64,000 nt of DNA from Ulvibacterium sp965228935 (GTDB lineage Bacteria; Bacteroidota; Bacteroidia; Flavobacteriales; Flavobacteriaceae). Both the position numbers and the translations under genes were made by a program. The stretch lies in the NCBI RefSeq assembly GCF_965228935.1, contig NZ_OZ245846.1, positions 4,712,001-4,776,000 of the forward strand. The letters run 5' to 3'. Below, piece by piece: positions 36,055-45,617 of this stretch (positions are counted from its first letter, which is position 1; every line of letters starts with the position of its first letter). The notes beneath the pieces were generated by a model. That model was not told the DNA's origin, searched no databases, and was given only the letters and a program-made list of their open reading frames with translations.

Positions 36055-37074
36055 ATGTACAACCCTAGAACGTTTATGGATAAGGTATTTCTGGTGCTGA
36101 AGGGGCTTTTTATGGGTGCGGCAAATAAAGTACCCGGAGTTTCCGGAGGAATTGTGGCTTTTGTCGGGGGGTTCTATGAAGAGTTCATCTATTCCCTTCA
36201 GAAAATAAATGGAAAGGCGTTTAAACTTTTGTTCAATGGCAGATTCAAAAGTTTTTATCAGTATGTAAACGGGCAATTCCTATCACTCCTGATATTTGGA
36301 ATGTTGGTCAGCTATTTCAGCGTTTCCAAATTGCTCGATTATTTTTTGGAACGTAAGGAACTGTTCGTTTGGGCCGCTTTTTTTGGAATGATCTTGGGAT
36401 CGATATATTATATCTCCAAGGATTTCGGGCACTGGAACAAAAGGACCGTTCCCGCCGGTATACTGGGACTTCTGGTAGGTATCTCCATCAGTTTTTTGAG
36501 TCCGGCCAAGGAAAACGACAATTTGATATTCATATTTCTTTGTGGAATGATCAGTGTTTCTGGAATGACCTTACCTGGACTTTCAGGTTCCTTTATATTG
36601 ATATTGTTAGGAAATTATGTGCTATTACTTGTCGATTCCGTCAATGCGCTTTACGACACAATGGCCGAGGTATTTAAGGGTGACTTTAGCTTTATAAAAA
36701 ACGAAGAACGGTTGGACACACTTACCATTTTGGCCGTTTTTACGACAGGGTCCGCAGCCGGATTGGTGACCCTCTCCCATATCCTTAGTTACGTGCTTAA
36801 ACACTACAAGCATATGACTACTGCGGTCATTATCGGTTTTATAACGGGCTCCCTGGGAGTGGTATGGCCTTGGAAGAAAACTATTTTCAAGACGGATGCC
36901 CAGGGAGGGATGTTTTTGGATTCCAATGGAAAGCCGATTATTGTGAACTATGAGCGGTACTTTCCGGATTTCCAAAATCCGGAAACTTGGTGGGCCCTAT
37001 TTTTTGTGGTCATAGGAATTTTTGTTTTATTGGGGTTGGAATGGTATGGTGAATACAGAAAAAAGTACAAATAG
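36055..37074 (+). CDS. DUF368 membrane protein, second tandem paralogue
   Basis: 339 aa from the ATG at 36055; the frame is open further up, but that part overlaps the previous gene. The motifs mirror the first copy: GLFMGAANKVPGVSGGIVAF and GMTLPGLSGSFILILLGNYV, and both share the VWPWKK segment near the C-terminus. The copies are diverged enough that they may handle different lipid carriers or growth conditions. Overlaps aroE by 29 bp. Confidence 0.9.
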   Translation: MYNPRTFMDKVFLVLKGLFMGAANKVPGVSGGIVAFVGGFYEEFIYSLQKINGKAFKLLFNGRFKSFYQYVNGQFLSLLIFGMLVSYFSVSKLLDYFLERKELFVWAAFFGMILGSIYYISKDFGHWNKRTVPAGILGLLVGISISFLSPAKENDNLIFIFLCGMISVSGMTLPGLSGSFILILLGNYVLLLVDSVNALYDTMAEVFKGDFSFIKNEERLDTLTILAVFTTGSAAGLVTLSHILSYVLKHYKHMTTAVIIGFITGSLGVVWPWKKTIFKTDAQGGMFLDSNGKPIIVNYERYFPDFQNPETWWALFFVVIGIFVLLGLEWYGEYRKKYK

Positions 37075-37804
37075 ATATGGATTGGTGGGAAAAAACATTT
37101 CCTACTCCTTCTCCAAGGGATATTTTGCCAAAAAGTTTGCGGCCATGGGGTTGAAGGGCCATTCCTATGAAAATTTTGACCTGCAACATATTGATGAATT
37201 CCCCGAACTTGTCCATAATACCAAAGGATTAAAAGGTTTGAACGTCACTATTCCATATAAGGAAAAAGTAATACCCTTTTTAACCGGAATGGATGATATC
37301 GCAAGGCGAATCGGTGCGGTCAATACCATTAAATTAAAGGGCAAAGAATTGATCGGTTACAACACGGATGCACACGGGTTTCAAAAATCCTTGGAGCCCT
37401 TTCTGACAAAATACCATACCAGCGCCCTGATATTGGGTACGGGCGGGGCTTCAAAGGCGGTGGCTTTTGTCCTAGGGCAATTGGGAATCACCTTTCGCTT
37501 TGTATCCAGAAATCCCACCCATGACCAATTGGGATATACTGACCTAAATGAGGACATCCTGCGACAGCACCAAGTAATTATCAACTGTACGCCCTTAGGC
37601 ACCTATCCCAATGTAAAGCAAAAACCTCCACTACCCTATGCACATCTGGACAAAGGGCATTTATTGTATGACCTTATTTACAATCCGTCCAAGACTGCAT
37701 TTTTGTTGGAAGGGGAATTGCGAGGTACTGCAATATGTAATGGTCTTCGCATGTTGGAACTACAAGCGGAAAGGGCGTGGGAAATTTGGAATAGTTATTC
37801 TTGA
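37046..37804 (+). CDS. aroE: Shikimate dehydrogenase
   Basis: Reduces 3-dehydroshikimate with NADPH in aromatic amino acid synthesis. 252 aa from the ATG at 37046 (MVNTEKSTNRYGLVG), overlapping the DUF368 gene by 29 bp; the TTG-led extension is rejected. Motifs: shikimate-binding SYSFSKGYF, GLNVTIPYKEKVIPFL with the catalytic Lys, NTDAHGF, and the Rossmann loop LGTGGASKAVAF. Confidence 0.95.
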   Translation: MVNTEKSTNRYGLVGKNISYSFSKGYFAKKFAAMGLKGHSYENFDLQHIDEFPELVHNTKGLKGLNVTIPYKEKVIPFLTGMDDIARRIGAVNTIKLKGKELIGYNTDAHGFQKSLEPFLTKYHTSALILGTGGASKAVAFVLGQLGITFRFVSRNPTHDQLGYTDLNEDILRQHQVIINCTPLGTYPNVKQKPPLPYAHLDKGHLLYDLIYNPSKTAFLLEGELRGTAICNGLRMLELQAERAWEIWNSYS

Positions 37805-38099
37805 TCAGATAGTGACCTCAGGGAGGTCGATATTCAATTCCTTGGTTCCAATTTATACCCATTTTACCAATTTGCTCCTTTCCCATACCTGCCCGGGTTA
37901 TGTGTTCATCATTACCTTAGAAGGATTGAAGGTAAAAACAGTTTAAAATGTAAAAACCTTCTGATGAGTTTGGCAGATAGGGCCAAGCCGGGTTCCGGAT
38001 CCGCCCCCTACTAAAGAAACCTTCCATAATTTTTGCGGTTATACAGGTTGTTAGTATCTTAACCATAGCAATTGTTTGCAAAACCCAAAACTATTGACC

Positions 38100-40358
38100 A
38101 TGTTGGAAGGGAAAGACCAGGAACTACAGGAAAATGTAGGGGAAGATTTCTCAGAAACTACCGGAACACCATCCGAGCCGGAGAAAAGCACTGAGACCAA
38201 ATCCAAAGAAAACACGAATGCAGAAACTATTGCATCGGAACCGGCAGAAACTGAAAAAACCGGGGACGAGGATGTTTCGAAAAAAATAGACGATTCCGGA
38301 ACAGGAAATGGCACCGAGACCATATCCAAAGAAGATACGAATACGGAAGCCGTAGCTTCAGAACCGGCCGAATCGGAGAAGCCCAGGGACGAAGATGTTT
38401 CGGAAAAATTAGACGATTCCGGGACGGACAATAGCACCGAAACCATATCCAAGGAAGATACGAATACGGAAGCCGCAGCTTCGGAACCAGCGGAATCAGA
38501 GAAGTCCGGGGACGAGGATGTTCTAGAAGAAATTGATGAGTCCAATGCGGAAGATGCCGAGGACAAGGACAATCATCATCGCCACCATATCCCCATATTG
38601 GACTATCATTCCATGTCCATGGAAAACTTGGTAGGGGAGCTTCAGCGATTGGTCCGTAACGAGAAGGTACAGGCCATAAAAAAGCATGTTGATGGTATTA
38701 AATATGAATTTGATCTGAAATTCCAGGAATTTCTAGAGCACAAAAAAGAGGATTTCATCGCCAATGGAGGAAACGAAATAGATTTTAGGTACAATTCCGT
38801 AACCAAAAGACAATTCAACGAGGTCTATACCGATTATCGTGAGAAAAGAAACCTCTATTACAAGAACCTCGAAAAAAATCTAAAGGATAACCTGGCCGAG
38901 CGCCTAAGCATCATAGAAGAGCTTAAAGGCCTCATGAACGTGGAAGAGGATATGAACACCACTTATAAGACCTTTAAGGTTATCCAGGAAAAGTGGCGCA
39001 ATGCAGGAGCCGTTCCACGTAACCATTACAACGATGTTTGGCGTACCTATCACCACCATTTGGAAATTTTCTATGATTTTCTTCATTTGAATCGAGAATT
39101 ACGGGATCTTGACTTCAAGCATAATCTGGAGGAGAAGCAAAAGATTGCGGAACGTGCAGAGGCCCTGGCAGAGGAAAAGGATTTGGGCAAGGCCTTTCAG
39201 GAGCTGCAGACCCTTCATAAAATATGGAAGGAAGATATCGGTCCGGTCGGCAAGGAACACCGGGAAGAAATCTGGGAACGATTTAGTAATGCTACCAAGG
39301 TGCTACATCAAAGAAGACAGGAGCACTACAAGGAACTGGACAAGCAATATGAAAAAAACCTGGAGAAGAAAAACGAGATAATAGCTTCAATATTGGCCAT
39401 AGGCTCCAATGTGGCCAATAACCATAAGGGCTTGCAACTGCAGATAAGGCAAATAGAAGGCTTACGGGAAGATTTTTTTAAGGCCGGTAAGGTACCACAA
39501 CAGGTCAATGAAGAGACGTGGGCCTCCTTTAAGGAAGCGGTGCGGCAATTCAACAGAAACAAGAATGCCTATTATAAAAACCTAAAAAAAGACCAGCACG
39601 AAAATCTGGAAAAGAAGCGAAAACTATTGGAATTGGCCCTATCGTTAAAGGACAGCGAGGATTGGGATACCACCACCCAGGAAATGAAGCGCATACAAAG
39701 TGAGTGGAAAAGAATTGGGCATGTACCCAGAAAGTATTCCGATAAAATTTGGAAAGACTTTAAAAATGCCTGTAATCATTATTTTGACCGTCTTCATACC
39801 CTAAAGAACAAGGCGTATAAGGAAGAGGTTGAAAATTTGTCGAAAAAAGAAGACTGCCTAGAGCGCTTGAGATCTTTTGAACTTACAGGAAATCATGAGG
39901 AAAATCTCAGTACGCTAAAGTCCTTTATTAGCGAATGGAAATCCTATGGACGGGTACCCTTCAACAAAAAGAACATAAACCATAGGTTCAACAAGATATT
40001 GGACGCTATTCTAAGAAAAATGGATATTAGCCGTCAGGAGGCAGAGCTTCTGAAATATGGCAATAAGATACAGCAATTGGCCCGTAGGGACGACGGACTT
40101 GCCATTTCCAATGAACGTTCCTTTATCCGTAAAAAAATAGACGATAGCAAAAACGAGATACGCCAACTGGAAAACAACCTCCTTTTCTTTTCCAATGCGT
40201 CCGGGGACAGTCCGGTAGTACAGGAAGTCATCAAAAAAGTCGAGCACCAAAAAGAGGCTTTGGCCACTTGGAAAGCCAAGCTAAAAAAATTGAACATCAT
40301 GGAAAATAACCTGGTTAGGGGCATTGATGAAGAAAGCAATTCAACTGAGGAAGAGTGA
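38100..40358 (+). CDS. DUF349 coiled-coil protein with acidic tandem-repeat N-terminus
   Basis: A 752-aa cytoplasmic protein starting at the ATG at 38100 (MLEGKDQE). Residues 31-153 are three exact-length 41-residue repeats rich in Glu, Ser, Thr and Asp (TETISKEDTNTEA... type). From about residue 160 come five or more DUF349 units, each about 75 residues, with the signature W(R/K)xxGxVPRxxxxxxWxxF (for example WKRIGHVPRKYSDKIWKDF). Long charged helices link them. The function of DUF349 proteins in Bacteroidota is not established; nucleic-acid binding is a guess. The acidic repeat head is unusual. Confidence 0.88.
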   Translation: MLEGKDQELQENVGEDFSETTGTPSEPEKSTETKSKENTNAETIASEPAETEKTGDEDVSKKIDDSGTGNGTETISKEDTNTEAVASEPAESEKPRDEDVSEKLDDSGTDNSTETISKEDTNTEAAASEPAESEKSGDEDVLEEIDESNAEDAEDKDNHHRHHIPILDYHSMSMENLVGELQRLVRNEKVQAIKKHVDGIKYEFDLKFQEFLEHKKEDFIANGGNEIDFRYNSVTKRQFNEVYTDYREKRNLYYKNLEKNLKDNLAERLSIIEELKGLMNVEEDMNTTYKTFKVIQEKWRNAGAVPRNHYNDVWRTYHHHLEIFYDFLHLNRELRDLDFKHNLEEKQKIAERAEALAEEKDLGKAFQELQTLHKIWKEDIGPVGKEHREEIWERFSNATKVLHQRRQEHYKELDKQYEKNLEKKNEIIASILAIGSNVANNHKGLQLQIRQIEGLREDFFKAGKVPQQVNEETWASFKEAVRQFNRNKNAYYKNLKKDQHENLEKKRKLLELALSLKDSEDWDTTTQEMKRIQSEWKRIGHVPRKYSDKIWKDFKNACNHYFDRLHTLKNKAYKEEVENLSKKEDCLERLRSFELTGNHEENLSTLKSFISEWKSYGRVPFNKKNINHRFNKILDAILRKMDISRQEAELLKYGNKIQQLARRDDGLAISNERSFIRKKIDDSKNEIRQLENNLLFFSNASGDSPVVQEVIKKVEHQKEALATWKAKLKKLNIMENNLVRGIDEESNSTEEE
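38190..38558 (+). repeat. Three tandem 123-bp coding repeats
   Basis: Units at 38190-38312, 38313-38435 and 38436-38558 inside the DUF349 gene. Units 2 and 3 are nearly identical (ACCGAGACCATATCC / ACCGAAACCATATCC starts); unit 1 is more diverged. In-frame length (41 codons) lets copy number change without breaking the protein. Confidence 0.85.
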
Positions 40359-40725
40359 TAATGTCGTAGTTCTGAGTTAGGTTTCGCCGAACTGAATTAT
40401 CAGGGAACCCTTACTCTCGTTTAAAAATCCGATCAAAAGGATAAATGACCAGGCATAAAAACAATCCGATTCCGTATTTGTTTCCAAATACCAATGGACT
40501 TCTTGGGCACCTGAATATTTTTTGACCGTTTATATGTCAAAAAGCAATTCGAAGGATAACCTACCTTCATAACGCCCTTTAATTTCAGCAAGTTTTCTGA
40601 AATCAAAGCATCGCTTATCCCTTCCATTTCCCAATATCCTGTCCTACATAATAGCTACCTATTGATTTATGTAACGAAAAAGTTAAATTGTCGTCTCAAG
40701 AATAAACAAAACTGTATCCTTTCAA
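40359..40725. other. 367-bp gap, nothing recognised
   Basis: No gene, RNA-like structure or perfect promoter box was found between the DUF349 and hydrolase genes. Confidence 0.5.
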
Positions 40726-41769
40726 ATGAAAAATACCATTCCGCTATTTCTGATCTTTTCGCTATCAATAACACTTTCCATCGCACAAAATACGTCCATA
40801 GACGAAGAAAAATTTATATTATTAGGGGGAATAGAACAGTGGATTACCATACATGGAAAAGATAGGTCCAAACCTGTTGTCCTTTTTGTCCATGGAGGCC
40901 CAGGCAGCACCATGAGCCAGTATAATAACACTATGTACAAGAAATGGGAAAATAATTTTGTTTTGGTCAATTGGGATCAAAGGGGCGCAGGAAAGACCTA
41001 TGGGCGAAATATCCCGGTGACGGTAGATGAAACCTATTGGATAGAAAATCCCTTGACCGTAAAACAAATGACCCAGGACGGCATTGCACTTGCCCAATAC
41101 CTCATACAACATTTGAACAAGGAAAAAATAATACTTGTAGGCACATCATGGGGTTCCATTCTTGGTACCGAAATGGCCCTAAGTAATCCAGAGCTTTTTT
41201 ATGCCTATGTGGGACATGCCCAGTTTGTCAGCTTCTCCGATAATATAGACTATGCCTACCAAACAGTTTACAAAATGGTGAAAAACTCGGATGATACGGA
41301 TGCACTAAAAAAACTCGAATCGCTCGGAAAACCCCCATATACCAGTGCAAAAAAATATGGCCAACTGTTGCGGATAGTTAAAAAGTATGAACGGAAGAAC
41401 TCAACCCCGGCACCGGCTACATGGTTTAAGCTAGCTCTGGAATATGACAATGAAAAAGATAGTAAACATAGATATGATGGAGATGATTATTCATTTGTTC
41501 ATTTTGTTGGCCATCGTAAACTCGGGATAAAATCTATGGTATCGGATATCGATTTCAAAAGGACTGGAACGGAGTTTAAAATTCCGGTATACCTTATTCA
41601 AGGGGAAAATGATATACTTACCTCAAAGGAGGTCAATAGACCCTACTTTGACAAAATAGTTGCTCCCGATAAAGCTTATTTTTTAGTAATTAATGCCGCA
41701 CATGGCCATAACCAATCTGTTGTGGAAAGGCAATATGAGGTTGTTAAAAAGTTGGTATCCCGTGAATAA
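40726..41769 (+). CDS. Exported alpha/beta hydrolase, prolyl aminopeptidase-like (S33)
   Basis: A 347-aa protein with a signal peptide (ending SIAQN). The oxyanion-hole motif is FVHGGPGSTMSQY, followed by WDQRGAGKTYG, the nucleophile Ser in LVGTSWGSILG, the acid Asp in QGENDILTS and the His in AAHGHNQS. HGGPG plus DQRGxGxS places it in the proline iminopeptidase group. Likely a periplasmic peptidase or esterase. Confidence 0.88.
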   Translation: MKNTIPLFLIFSLSITLSIAQNTSIDEEKFILLGGIEQWITIHGKDRSKPVVLFVHGGPGSTMSQYNNTMYKKWENNFVLVNWDQRGAGKTYGRNIPVTVDETYWIENPLTVKQMTQDGIALAQYLIQHLNKEKIILVGTSWGSILGTEMALSNPELFYAYVGHAQFVSFSDNIDYAYQTVYKMVKNSDDTDALKKLESLGKPPYTSAKKYGQLLRIVKKYERKNSTPAPATWFKLALEYDNEKDSKHRYDGDDYSFVHFVGHRKLGIKSMVSDIDFKRTGTEFKIPVYLIQGENDILTSKEVNRPYFDKIVAPDKAYFLVINAAHGHNQSVVERQYEVVKKLVSRE

Positions 41770-41945
41770 TCAAGAATATTTCCAATGATAGGAAAAAGAA
41801 CCTGGAAGAGATTAGCTTTTAACTGGCACCCCATCCCGATAGTCGTTCAATTTAGCTATATTCATAAGCACAATCATCATTTCATATCTACCGCTATTTT
41901 GTTATATGATGTTCAACACTCTGGCGGTGCTTAAACATTACCGTT

Positions 41946-43361
41946 ATGAAATATATAACAGTTTTAATCGGTATGGGCCTCTCCTTTTTTGCGAAGGCAT
42001 CCGACCTTACGGTTTCAAGACCAATTTTGTACATGGAGGGGAATACGGCCTATACCATTTTTAACGTGGGTTGGGACAATGCATGGAACAATGGAAAAAA
42101 TAATGACGCAGTCTGGCTATTTTTTAAATTGATTCCAAGGGAAGGCGGATATCGACATATTCAAGTAATGGATGACGGGCATACTACTGTTTCTACATTC
42201 TCCGATGACCTGGATTTGGGTTTTGAGGTTCCGACTGATGGAACCGGTTTGTTTCTGTTTCCAAAAAATAGCTTCCGCGGTAAGGTGGAGGCAACTGTAA
42301 AAGTGATACTTGATCCCAAAAGTCTAGAAAATGTCAATACCCGAAATTCGTCCTTTGCGACCTTGGGAATCGAAATGGTACACATTCCTAAAGGTGGATT
42401 TGAATTAGGGGATCCGAGTAGTAAGGCACTGGATTTTGGAAGTTTCTATAAACCGGACGAGAAAGGCAATGTGGCCGGCCCCGTGTCCGTGGCTTCCGAA
42501 AATCAGGAATTTGAAGTATCGGAAACAGGGGATATCCATTATCGTGTTTCCGAAGAGGGATACGAAGGTGATCAAAAAGGGGTAATTCCTTCTACTTACC
42601 CAAAGGGAGTATCTTCGTTTTATATCATGAAATATGAACCCAATGAGGGACAATATGCCAATTTTCTAAATAGCCTTGACCAAAATCAAATTGTAAATCG
42701 ATTAATCTTCGATGAATCCGATTACTACACTCAGGGCGGTACGATTACCCAAGAAAAGTCGAGGTATAGTTCAAAATATCCAAACAAACCCTGTATGTTC
42801 ATGGGCTGGGACGATGCAATGGCCTATGCCGATTGGGCCGGTCTAAGACCCATGACCGAATTTGAATATACCAAGGCCACTCGTGGAACCGGTACGCCAA
42901 CTGCTGGAGAATTGCCTTGGGGCTCAAGCAATAAGGAGAAAATGCAACGCCTCCCCGATCCAAACGGTGTACTGGCCATGTTAAACGGATGGGACGAATC
43001 GCGGCTTACCGAAGCAAATAAGGCCTATTTCGGTGCATCGTATTACTGGGTAATGGATATGGCCGGTAGTTTATGGGAACGTGTCATAACAGTGGGGCAC
43101 CCAATGGGTAGAAGTTATACAGGATCCCACGGTGATGGCTTGCTCTCATCAAATGGTAATGCTACCAATAAGGATTGGCCAACCGGAGAAGAAACGTCCG
43201 GAGGTATAGGCTTTCGTGGGGGCGGATTCTATGGCTACGATCGGGAATATCATGAGTTCAACCCCTTTAGCCCTATTGCATATAGACCTTATGGCGGTTG
43301 GCAAGGTGGAATGAGAAATAATTCATACGGGGCTAGATTTGTGCGAAGCGGTAGCCGGTAA
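41946..43361 (+). CDS. Secreted SUMF1/FGE-fold protein lacking catalytic cysteines
   Basis: A 471-aa exported protein (signal ends FFAKASD). A beta domain with FNVGWDNAWNNGKNND precedes a SUMF1-like C-type-lectin fold: EMVHIPKGGFELGD, YIMKYEPNEGQYANFLN, GWDDAMAYADWAGLRPMTEFEY and a closing NNSYGARFVRSGSR. True formylglycine-generating enzymes use two active Cys; only one Cys is visible here (NKPCMF), so enzymatic activation of sulfatases is unlikely. A structural or binding role is more probable, as for GldJ/K-type relatives. No sulfatase gene is nearby. Confidence 0.82.
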   Translation: MKYITVLIGMGLSFFAKASDLTVSRPILYMEGNTAYTIFNVGWDNAWNNGKNNDAVWLFFKLIPREGGYRHIQVMDDGHTTVSTFSDDLDLGFEVPTDGTGLFLFPKNSFRGKVEATVKVILDPKSLENVNTRNSSFATLGIEMVHIPKGGFELGDPSSKALDFGSFYKPDEKGNVAGPVSVASENQEFEVSETGDIHYRVSEEGYEGDQKGVIPSTYPKGVSSFYIMKYEPNEGQYANFLNSLDQNQIVNRLIFDESDYYTQGGTITQEKSRYSSKYPNKPCMFMGWDDAMAYADWAGLRPMTEFEYTKATRGTGTPTAGELPWGSSNKEKMQRLPDPNGVLAMLNGWDESRLTEANKAYFGASYYWVMDMAGSLWERVITVGHPMGRSYTGSHGDGLLSSNGNATNKDWPTGEETSGGIGFRGGGFYGYDREYHEFNPFSPIAYRPYGGWQGGMRNNSYGARFVRSGSR

Positions 43362-43419
43362 CTTAGCAAAACCTCTCCTTTAATCCAAAGCCTACCAAAC
43401 TTGTAATCGGATACCAAAA

Positions 43420-43788
43420 ATGGCCAACGATACGAACGACTTCTATTTTGCTAAGCCGGAACCCAACAAAAGTTGCTTATTGGCCATGAGGGATATCGTT
43501 GTGAAGATGGACGACCAAATTATGGAGACCCGAAAATACGGAATGCCCTGTTTTTGTTATAAGGGAAAGGCTTTTTGCTATCTATGGGTGGATAAAAAAA
43601 GTAATGAACCCTATTTTCTTATGGTCGAAGGAAAGCACCTGCACCATCCCAAACTGGAAACGGGCAATCGATCACGGATGAAGATTTTTAGGGTAAATCC
43701 CAAGCAGGATTTACCTATCGATGCCATTTATTCGATCATGGACCAGGCATTGAATCTATACAGAAATGGAATTGTTAGGCTAAAATGA
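43420..43788 (+). CDS. DUF1801 family protein
   Basis: A 122-aa cytoplasmic protein matching the YdhG/DUF1801 pattern: an N-terminal helix, then ETRKYGMPCFCYKGKAFCYL and LMVEGKHLHHP. Biochemical role unknown. Lies 12 bp before the VOC gene on the same strand. Confidence 0.75.
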   Translation: MANDTNDFYFAKPEPNKSCLLAMRDIVVKMDDQIMETRKYGMPCFCYKGKAFCYLWVDKKSNEPYFLMVEGKHLHHPKLETGNRSRMKIFRVNPKQDLPIDAIYSIMDQALNLYRNGIVRLK

Positions 43789-43800
43789 CACTATTGATAC

Positions 43801-44187
43801 ATGAAAATAGAGCACCTAGCCCTATGGGTTAAAAATTTGGAATTGATGAAGGATTTTTACGTTACCTACTTCAATATGAAGTCCAATAAAAAGTACGTAA
43901 ATCACGAAAAGCAGTTTTCATCGTATTTTCTTTCTTTCGAAGGCGGGGCAAGGATTGAGTTAATGCATCGATCGGATATTCCACCACATATAGGAGATAA
44001 AGGACTGATAAACGGACAGGCACACTTTGCAATTTCAGTTGGAAGCAAGGATAAAGTAGATCAACTTACCGAAGTCCTAAGAAATGATGGATTTGAAATC
44101 ATTGGGGAACCGAGAACCACGGGTGATGGTTATTATGAAAGTGTTATTTCCGACCCAGAAGGAAACCGTATTGAACTGACCCCATAA
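43801..44187 (+). CDS. VOC/glyoxalase-superfamily protein
   Basis: A 128-aa vicinal-oxygen-chelate protein. Opening KIEHLALWVKNLELMKDFY gives the first metal-ligand His, ARIELMHR and HFAISVGSKDKVDQL the following strands, and DPEGNRIELTP the end motif. Substrate not assignable; lactoylglutathione-lyase-like detoxification is possible. Confidence 0.87.
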   Translation: MKIEHLALWVKNLELMKDFYVTYFNMKSNKKYVNHEKQFSSYFLSFEGGARIELMHRSDIPPHIGDKGLINGQAHFAISVGSKDKVDQLTEVLRNDGFEIIGEPRTTGDGYYESVISDPEGNRIELTP

Positions 44188-44220
44188 AATGGTTCGAAAA
44201 ACCCACTTCCATCTAAAGTT

Positions 44221-44254
44221 TTGATGCATTTCCAACCTCAAAATCTTAACTTTG
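44221..44254 (+). promoter_or_regulatory. Promoter TTG-N23-TAACTTTG before rsgA
   Basis: A perfect -7 TAACTTTG at 44247-44254 with a TTG at 44221-44223, spacing 23. Leaves about 85 bp of leader before rsgA. Confidence 0.55.
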
Positions 44255-44341
44255 CATCCGCTCTATTTCGTTACCTCAAACTCCATTGAGTTTCTTGGAT
44301 GAAAGTATAAATGGAATTGTTTTGTTTAAAATAAAACTACG

Positions 44342-45409
44342 ATGACACTTCAAGATTTAGGTTACCATGACGTCTTGGAACAATTTAAAATCGACCAAAA
44401 TTTAGATTTGTTTGAAGTAGGGAGGGTTATCTCCGAACATAAGGAACGCTATATTGTAAAAAGCCCAACAAAGGAATTTGATGCCGAAATTTTGGGTAAT
44501 TTGAGATTTACGGCGGAAAGCAGATATGACCTACCTGCGGTTGGGGACTGGGTTGCCTTTTCCGAATATGATGATAACAAGGCCTTGATTCGGGCCGTTT
44601 ATCCACGAACTTCCATTTTGGAAAGACAGGCCGTTGGGAAAAAGGCACAGGTACAAATAATCGCGACGAATATTGATTTTGGATTGATCGTACAAGCCGT
44701 TGACCGGGATTTTAATGTAAATCGATTGGAACGCTATTTAACGATCTGCAACGCTTCAAAAGTAGCACCGATTATCGTCTTGAGTAAAATTGATCTATTA
44801 CCTGAATCCGATTCGGAAAATGTTGTATATCGTGTAAAACAACGAATAAAAGGCATTCCCATAGTTACGGTCAGTAACCAAATGGACAAAGGCTATGATA
44901 CTCTGAACCGAATCATCCAAAAAGGGAAAACATATTGCCTTCTTGGCTCCTCGGGAGTAGGTAAATCAACATTGCTAAACCATATTTCTGGAAAATCGGT
45001 GATGAAGACCGGCCATATAAGTACCAGTGTAAATAAAGGGAGGCACGTTACGAGTCATCGCGAATTGGTGGTGATGGAAAATGGTGGTATACTGATCGAT
45101 AATCCCGGAATGAGAGAGGTAGGAATTTCCGATTTATCCGGCGGATTGGAAATTACATTTGAAACAATCCTTGAATACACCCAGAATTGTAAGTTTAAGG
45201 ACTGTACACATACCCAAGAAAAAGGATGTGCCGTATTGGAAGCAGTTGAAAATGGAGACATAGACTATAATTCCTATGCCAATTTTCAAAAAATTGAACG
45301 GGAAAAACTGCATTTTGAATCGAGTGTCCTGGAAAAGAAAAAGAGGGATAAAAGTTTCGGAAAAATGGTTAAACAGGTGAAGAAGCAAAGAAAACAAAAT
45401 AAATTCTAA
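44342..45409 (+). CDS. rsgA: Ribosome small-subunit GTPase RsgA
   Basis: Circularly permuted GTPase for late 30S assembly, 355 aa. An N-terminal OB-fold (GRVISEHKERYIV, LPAVGDWVAF) precedes the permuted G motifs: VLSKIDLL (G4), GSSGVGKSTLLN (G1), STSVNKGRHVT (G2) and DNPGMREVG (G3). The C-terminal zinc finger is CKFKDCTHTQEKGC. Own promoter at 44221-44254 and terminator at 45544-45573, so a monocistronic unit. Confidence 0.96.
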   Translation: MTLQDLGYHDVLEQFKIDQNLDLFEVGRVISEHKERYIVKSPTKEFDAEILGNLRFTAESRYDLPAVGDWVAFSEYDDNKALIRAVYPRTSILERQAVGKKAQVQIIATNIDFGLIVQAVDRDFNVNRLERYLTICNASKVAPIIVLSKIDLLPESDSENVVYRVKQRIKGIPIVTVSNQMDKGYDTLNRIIQKGKTYCLLGSSGVGKSTLLNHISGKSVMKTGHISTSVNKGRHVTSHRELVVMENGGILIDNPGMREVGISDLSGGLEITFETILEYTQNCKFKDCTHTQEKGCAVLEAVENGDIDYNSYANFQKIEREKLHFESSVLEKKKRDKSFGKMVKQVKKQRKQNKF

Positions 45410-45543
45410 GCGGATGGTATAGGAACTGTACTTTGTCCAAAACCAAATTAAAAAATCAGAAAGATCTTTCGAAACTGGGGACAATCAAACTATTGAGAAA
45501 GAATAGTTGAAGTACTCATGGATTTAACCTATATTACGGCCCT

Positions 45544-45573
45544 ACCCTTGACCGAATCCGGGAAGGGTTTTTT
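45544..45573 (+). terminator. Rho-independent terminator after rsgA
   Basis: ACCCTT (45544-45549) pairs with AAGGGT (45563-45568) with an inner CCG/CGG pairing, followed by six T residues. Sits 135 bp after the rsgA stop and 45 bp before the aldo-keto reductase gene. Confidence 0.7.
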
Positions 45574-45617
45574 ATATTTTAGGATTTTAAGCAATTACTT
45601 AATAAATACATCAATTA

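Noticed and set aside
37812..37827. GACCTC/GAGGTC hairpin after aroE as terminator
   Set aside because: Six-base stem but no T-tract follows.
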